Below the pieces are notes generated by a model. It had not been told where the DNA came from. It searched no databases and was given only the letters and a program-made list of their open reading frames with translations. 8,151 nt of DNA from CS4-C045 sp964347545. Lineage in GTDB: Bacteria > Planctomycetota > Planctomycetia > Pirellulales > UBA7805. The DNA is taken from assembly GCA_964347545.1 (NCBI GenBank), contig CAYFZZ010000073.1, positions 1 through 8,151 on the forward strand. The letters are read 5' to 3'. The position numbers and the translations under genes were made by a program. Positions 5,202-8,151 of this stretch are shown piece by piece; the first letter of the stretch is position 1; every line of letters starts with the position of its first letter.

Positions 5202-6560
5202 TCAAAGAATAAACTTACTCAGGTCCTCGTCCTGGCTGACCGCCTCCACGCGGTCTTTGACGTAGGTGGCGTTAATCGTGACGTGGCCCATCTGCATCTG
5301 GGGGGCTTCGAACGAGAGTTCCTCCAGCAGCCGCTCCATGATCGTGTACAGGCGGCGAGCGCCGATGTTTTGAGCGGTTTGGTTGACGTGGAAGGCGAAT
5401 TCCGCGAGCGTTTCGACGGCGTCGGCGGTAAACTCGATCTGGACCCCTTCGGTTTCCATCAGAGCTGCGTACTGGCGAGTCAGCGACCCGCTGGGTTCGG
5501 TCAGGATCCTCACAAAATCCTCCTTGGTCAGATCCTTTAATTCCACACGAATCGGAAAGCGGCCCTGTAATTCGGGCATCAGATCACTGGGGCTGGCGCG
5601 GTGAAAGGCCCCGGCGGCCACGAACAACACGTGATCGGTCCTCACCATCCCGTATCGGGTCTGGACCGTGGTTCCTTCCACAATCGGCAACAGGTCCCGC
5701 TGGACACCCTGCCGCGACACGTCGGCGCCGCGGGTCGTGTCGCTGGCCACCACCTTGTCCAGTTCGTCCAGGAAGACGATGCCCAGATTTTCGGCCAGCT
5801 CGATCGCCTGAGCGTTCACTTTGTCGTGATTGATCAATGCTTCGCATTCTTCTTCGAACAACACGCCCCGCGCTTCGGCCACCGTCATCTCGCGGCGGAC
5901 GGTTTGGCGGGGCATGATTTTTTCGAACATCCCCTGCAGATCCAAATCCATCTGCTCGGCACCCAGATTGGTAAACATCATGGGCACCCCCTTCTGCTCG
6001 GAGGTGATCTCCACCTTGCGATTTTCCATTTCGCCCGTGTTCAGCATGGCCCGCATTTTTTCGCGGTTCCGCTGGTAACGTTCCGGATCATCCGGGCTGT
6101 CGGCCCCCACGTCGAAGCTGGGGGGAGGGGGGGCCAGCAGGTCGATCAGGCGGTTTTCGACCCGTTGCCCAGCCTCCGCTTCGACGCCCTTCCGTTCCCG
6201 CTCGCGGACCAACCCAATCGCGTTCTCGACCAGCTCGCGAATCATGCTCTCCACATCCCGCCCGTAGTAGCCCACCTCGGTGTACTTGGTGGCCTCCACC
6301 TTGATGAAGGGGGCCCCGGTCAGCTTGGCCAGCCGCCGAGCGATCTCGGTTTTGCCGACGCCGGTGGGGCCGATCATCAGAATGTTCTTGGGGGCCACCT
6401 CGGCCCGCATCTCTTCGCGCAGCTGCTGACGCCGCCAGCGGTTGCGAATCGCCACCGCCACAGCCCGCTTGGCCTCGCCCTGGCCCACAATGTGCCGATC
6501 CAGGTGCCGGACAATCTCCCGCGGCGTCAAGACCGGCCCCAGGTCGCTCAACTCAGACAC
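5202..6560 (-). CDS. hslU: HslU, ATPase subunit of the HslUV protease
   Basis: The 452-residue AAA+ unfoldase is close to the usual length (about 443). It unfolds substrates with ATP and feeds them to the HslV peptidase in the cytoplasm. Walker A GPTGVGKT is at 64-71, the pore loop GYYG at 97-100 (commonly GYVG), Walker B IVFLDELD at 261-268, the Arg finger region ELQGRFPIRVEL at Arg334, and the sensor-2 GARRL at 400-404. The intermediate (I) domain spans roughly 110-240, with a proline run PPPPS near 144-148. The C-terminal DLSKFIL tail, which docks into HslV, is intact. The start is GTG at 6560, inside the last codons of hslV (13-base overlap) with GAGGTGGAAGAG just upstream, so translation is probably coupled. 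A heptad array begins three bases after its stop codon. Confidence 0.98.
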   Translation of the reverse strand: MSELSDLGPVLTPREIVRHLDRHIVGQGEAKRAVAVAIRNRWRRQQLREEMRAEVAPKNILMIGPTGVGKTEIARRLAKLTGAPFIKVEATKYTEVGYYGRDVESMIRELVENAIGLVRERERKGVEAEAGQRVENRLIDLLAPPPPSFDVGADSPDDPERYQRNREKMRAMLNTGEMENRKVEITSEQKGVPMMFTNLGAEQMDLDLQGMFEKIMPRQTVRREMTVAEARGVLFEEECEALINHDKVNAQAIELAENLGIVFLDELDKVVASDTTRGADVSRQGVQRDLLPIVEGTTVQTRYGMVRTDHVLFVAAGAFHRASPSDLMPELQGRFPIRVELKDLTKEDFVRILTEPSGSLTRQYAALMETEGVQIEFTADAVETLAEFAFHVNQTAQNIGARRLYTIMERLLEELSFEAPQMQMGHVTINATYVKDRVEAVSQDEDLSKFIL

Positions 6561-7090
6561 GACAGCTCTTCCACCTCAATGTTCTCGTTCGTATAGATGT
6601 CGATCCCGCTGGCGATGACCAGCGCCTGCCGCACGATTTCGCCGGCGGTCAGCTGGGTATGAGCCACCAGGGCTCGAGCCGCGGCCACCGCATAAGGACC
6701 CCCCGATCCGATCCCCACAATCCCGTCGGTGGGCTGGATCACGTCCCCAATCCCGGTCACCAACAGCGTGTGGCCGGCGTCGGCCACGACCATCATCGCG
6801 TCCAGGCGGCGCAAGGCCCGGTCGGTCCGCCAGTCCTTGGCCAACTCCGTCGCCGCTCGAGGAACATTCCCCGGATAGTCCTTCAACTTCCCTTCAAACC
6901 GCTCCAGCAAGGCAAACGCATCCGCACTGCCGCCGGCAAACCCGGTCAAGACCTTGCCCTCCAGCAAACGGCGGATCTTGGTAGCGTCCGCCTTCATGAT
7001 CGAATTGCCCAACGTCACCTGGCCGTCGCCCCCCAGAGCCACCTGGTCGTTGTGCCGGACACACAGAATCGTCGTCGCATGGTGCTGCAT
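6548..7090 (-). CDS. hslV: HslV, peptidase subunit of the HslUV protease
   Basis: The 180-residue proteasome-like threonine peptidase forms the proteolytic core capped by HslU. The mature N-terminus should be Thr6 in MQHHATTILCVRHND, implying removal of a five-residue propeptide. Family hallmarks follow: GGDGQVTLGN, KVLTGFAGGSADAF, ELAKDWRTDRALRRLDA, GIGSGGPYAVAAARAL, and a C-terminal IDIYTNENIEVEELS. The ATG at 7090 is preceded by a purine-rich GAGGGAGAATAGGGG. It is transcribed ahead of hslU and overlaps it by 13 bases, the usual hslVU order. Confidence 0.98.
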   Translation of the reverse strand: MQHHATTILCVRHNDQVALGGDGQVTLGNSIMKADATKIRRLLEGKVLTGFAGGSADAFALLERFEGKLKDYPGNVPRAATELAKDWRTDRALRRLDAMMVVADAGHTLLVTGIGDVIQPTDGIVGIGSGGPYAVAAARALVAHTQLTAGEIVRQALVIASGIDIYTNENIEVEELSCLS

Positions 7091-7176
7091 GACCCCTATT
7101 CTCCCTCATGGCCGGGGTCCCTGCCAGGGGCAGCCCCCAATAGGCGGTTCCAGCCCAATTCGTTATCTTGCCCCCT
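7091..7176. promoter_or_regulatory. divergent intergenic region of hslV and the hydrolase gene
   Basis: These 86 bases must hold the start signals for both directions. For the + strand, TATCTT at 7164-7169 lies seven bases before the ATG at 7177, as expected for a leaderless message, though no good -35 is visible. On the hslV side a hairpin CTGCC (7121-7125)/GGCAG (7129-7133), extended by GGGG/CCCC (7114-7117, 7135-7138), would fall in its leader. I could not find a convincing hslV promoter. Confidence 0.3.
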
Positions 7177-7758
7177 ATGAACAACCCTGGCTGGTCTCGC
7201 ACCCCCGCCGCGATGTCGACGCACGACACCGCCCTGCTGGTCATCGACGTGCAGGAAAAATTAATCGGCCTGATTCCCGGTCACGAAAAAATCGTGTGGA
7301 ACCTGAGCCGCCTGATCGACGCGGCCCAGATCCTGGAAGTGCCCGTCGCCGGCAGCGAACAGTATCCCCAGGGACTGGGCCCCACCATCCCGGAATTGGC
7401 CAATCGGATCGGACCTTTGCCGGCGAAGATGTCGTTCAGCTGTATCTCCTGCACCGACATGCTGGACCAGCTCCAGCAGCAAGGGGTGGACAAACTGCTG
7501 GTGGCGGGGATCGAAACCCACGTCTGCGTCCAACAAACCGTGCTGGATCTGCTGGCCTGCGGCCTGGCCGTCTTCGTCTGCGTTGATGCCACCGGAGCCA
7601 GGTTTGAACTGGACCACCAAATCGCCCTCCGCCGCATGGAATCGGCCGGGGCCACGCTGACCACCACCGAAGCAGCCATCTTCGAATGGTGCCAGATGGC
7701 CGGGACACCCCAGTTCAAACAGATCAGCCAGCTGATCCGCCAGCCACCCCCCGAGTAA
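7177..7758 (+). CDS. isochorismatase-family cysteine hydrolase
   Basis: The protein has 193 residues from the ATG at 7177; an internal ATG at 7213 gives 181 residues starting just before the conserved core (DTALLVIDVQEKL), and neither start has a Shine-Dalgarno. Numbered from 7213, the family's Asp-Lys-Cys triad is Asp12 (VIDVQ), Lys72 (PAKMSFSC) and Cys105 (AGIETHVCVQQT), all present. The EQYPQGLGPT segment and the VCVDATGARFELDH stretch after the active site also fit the family. Such enzymes hydrolyse amide or vinyl-ether-type bonds in small molecules; the substrate cannot be inferred, and no siderophore or nicotinamide genes are nearby. It is cytoplasmic by composition, with no signal or membrane segment. 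It stands alone, divergent from hslV and followed after 21 bases by a heptad array. Confidence 0.9.
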   Translation: MNNPGWSRTPAAMSTHDTALLVIDVQEKLIGLIPGHEKIVWNLSRLIDAAQILEVPVAGSEQYPQGLGPTIPELANRIGPLPAKMSFSCISCTDMLDQLQQQGVDKLLVAGIETHVCVQQTVLDLLACGLAVFVCVDATGARFELDHQIALRRMESAGATLTTTEAAIFEWCQMAGTPQFKQISQLIRQPPPE

Positions 7759-7796
7759 AAGAGAACCACATCCCGATCGCCAGGGAGGCAGGCCGG

Positions 7797-7859
7797 GGTG
7801 AATGGTGAGTGGTGAGTGGTGAGTGGTGAATGGTGAATGGTGAATGGTGAATGGTGAAT
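7797..7859 (+). repeat. nine GGTGAAT/GGTGAGT heptads, copy 2
   Basis: One GGTGAAT, three GGTGAGT and five GGTGAAT units run without a single indel, followed by GGTGG. The blockwise order of variants suggests local duplication of neighbouring units. Confidence 0.95.
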
Positions 7860-7883
7860 GGTGGAGCACCGGGATTGGTACCC

Positions 7884-7953
<70 letters not shown>

Positions 7954-7954
7954 G

Positions 7955-7993
7955 CTCACGGTGAGGCAAGCTGCGGCCTCACAGAGGCCAGCT
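7955..7993. repeat. nested hairpins in the copy 2 linker
   Basis: Alternative stems compete here: GTGAGGC (7961-7967) with GCCTCAC (7976-7982) around 8 bases, or GGCCTC (7975-7980) with GAGGCC (7984-7989) around ACA, extended by AGCT/AGCT (7969-7972, 7990-7993) with a 2-base bulge. CTCAC-G-GTGAG at 7955-7965 is a further small palindrome. The position corresponds to the long inverted repeat in copy 1. Confidence 0.7.
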
Positions 7994-8151
7994 ACAGGAG
8001 GGGTCCCGCATGTCGCAACCCGCAGTCCGCAGCGCGCATCCCGCATCTCGAATCCACCTTTTACCTTCCCTCTTCGCTCGCCATTCGGCGATCCAGCAGT
8101 AGCTGACCGGGACGAAAAACAATGTCATCAGCTCGATCAGCATCCCGCCAA
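7979..8151 (-). CDS. RND-type efflux permease, C-terminal end only
   Basis: A minus-strand frame enters at the window edge and stops at TGA 7981-7979; 56 whole residues are visible. The first 20 or so (GGMLIELMTLFFVPVSYCWI) match the last membrane helix of RND permeases of the CzcA/CusA/AcrB type, which typically end in GGM...LTLFVVPVLY plus a short basic tail, here AEWRAKREGK. Such proteins are inner-membrane proton antiporters for metals or drugs; which one cannot be told. From about residue 33 onward the sequence (IRDAGCALRTAGCDMRD) is translated heptad repeat, then linker, up to the stop. A TAA at 8063-8061 in a neighbouring frame may mark where an older end lay, but that is speculation. 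The rest of the gene lies beyond 8151. Confidence 0.7.
   Translation of the reverse strand, partial: GGMLIELMTLFFVPVSYCWIAEWRAKREGKRWIRDAGCALRTAGCDMRDPSCSWPL
8008..8056 (+). repeat. seven degenerate heptads, block B' of copy 2
   Basis: GCATGTC, GCAACCC, GCAGTCC, GCAGCGC, GCATCCC, GCATCTC and GAATCCA keep a 7-base register despite substitutions. The whole block lies inside the minus-strand permease reading frame. Confidence 0.85.

Noticed and set aside
5601..6596. 331-residue + strand open frame opposite hslU and hslV
   Set aside because: It is the antisense shadow of hslU, which has complete family motifs; the + frame has no recognisable domain and a skewed His/Gln/Gly/Leu-rich composition.

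Overview
The window looks like chromosome of a GC-rich planctomycete, probably Pirellulaceae-like. This is inferred from the protein content (a DUF3467 protein, a reduced Gfo/Idh/MocA-like protein with membrane helices, bacterial hslV-hslU, multi-kinase signalling genes), the weak Shine-Dalgarno sites and the intergenic heptanucleotide arrays. There is no rRNA, tRNA, transposase, phage gene or CRISPR array.

Layout. (1) Positions 1-2678, + strand: a signalling cluster with the 3' part of a PAS histidine kinase, a single-domain Rcp1-like response regulator, and a REC-HisKA-HATPase kinase whose start overlaps the regulator by 17 bases. It reads as a phosphorelay module. (2) Positions 2852-4662, - strand: a small DUF3467 protein and, upstream of it, a Gfo/Idh/MocA-fold protein that has lost the usual catalytic signatures and carries two C-terminal membrane helices. 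(3) Positions 4785-5198: a composite array of 7-bp repeats. (4) Positions 5202-7090, - strand: hslV and hslU with a 13-base overlap, encoding the HslUV ATP-dependent protease. (5) Positions 7177-7758, + strand: an isochorismatase-family cysteine hydrolase, divergent from hslV. (6) Positions 7780-8075: a second composite heptad array of the same architecture. (7) Positions 7979-8151, - strand: the C-terminal end of an RND-type efflux permease whose open frame runs on into the second array.

The most unusual content is the pair of composite arrays. Both are built in the same order and orientation: a CCAGGGAG(T/G)CAGGC border, (GGTGAAT)n heptads, a CCGGGA(A/T)TGGTACCC core, (GCATCCC)n heptads, a hairpin-forming linker, a second (GCATCCC)n block, and a pyrimidine-rich end sharing CTTCCCTCTTC. 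In both, the pyrimidine-rich end abuts the 3' end of a minus-strand gene. In the second copy that gene's last codons are made of repeat sequence. This looks like a dispersed, non-coding, heptad-based intergenic element; its mobility and function are unknown.
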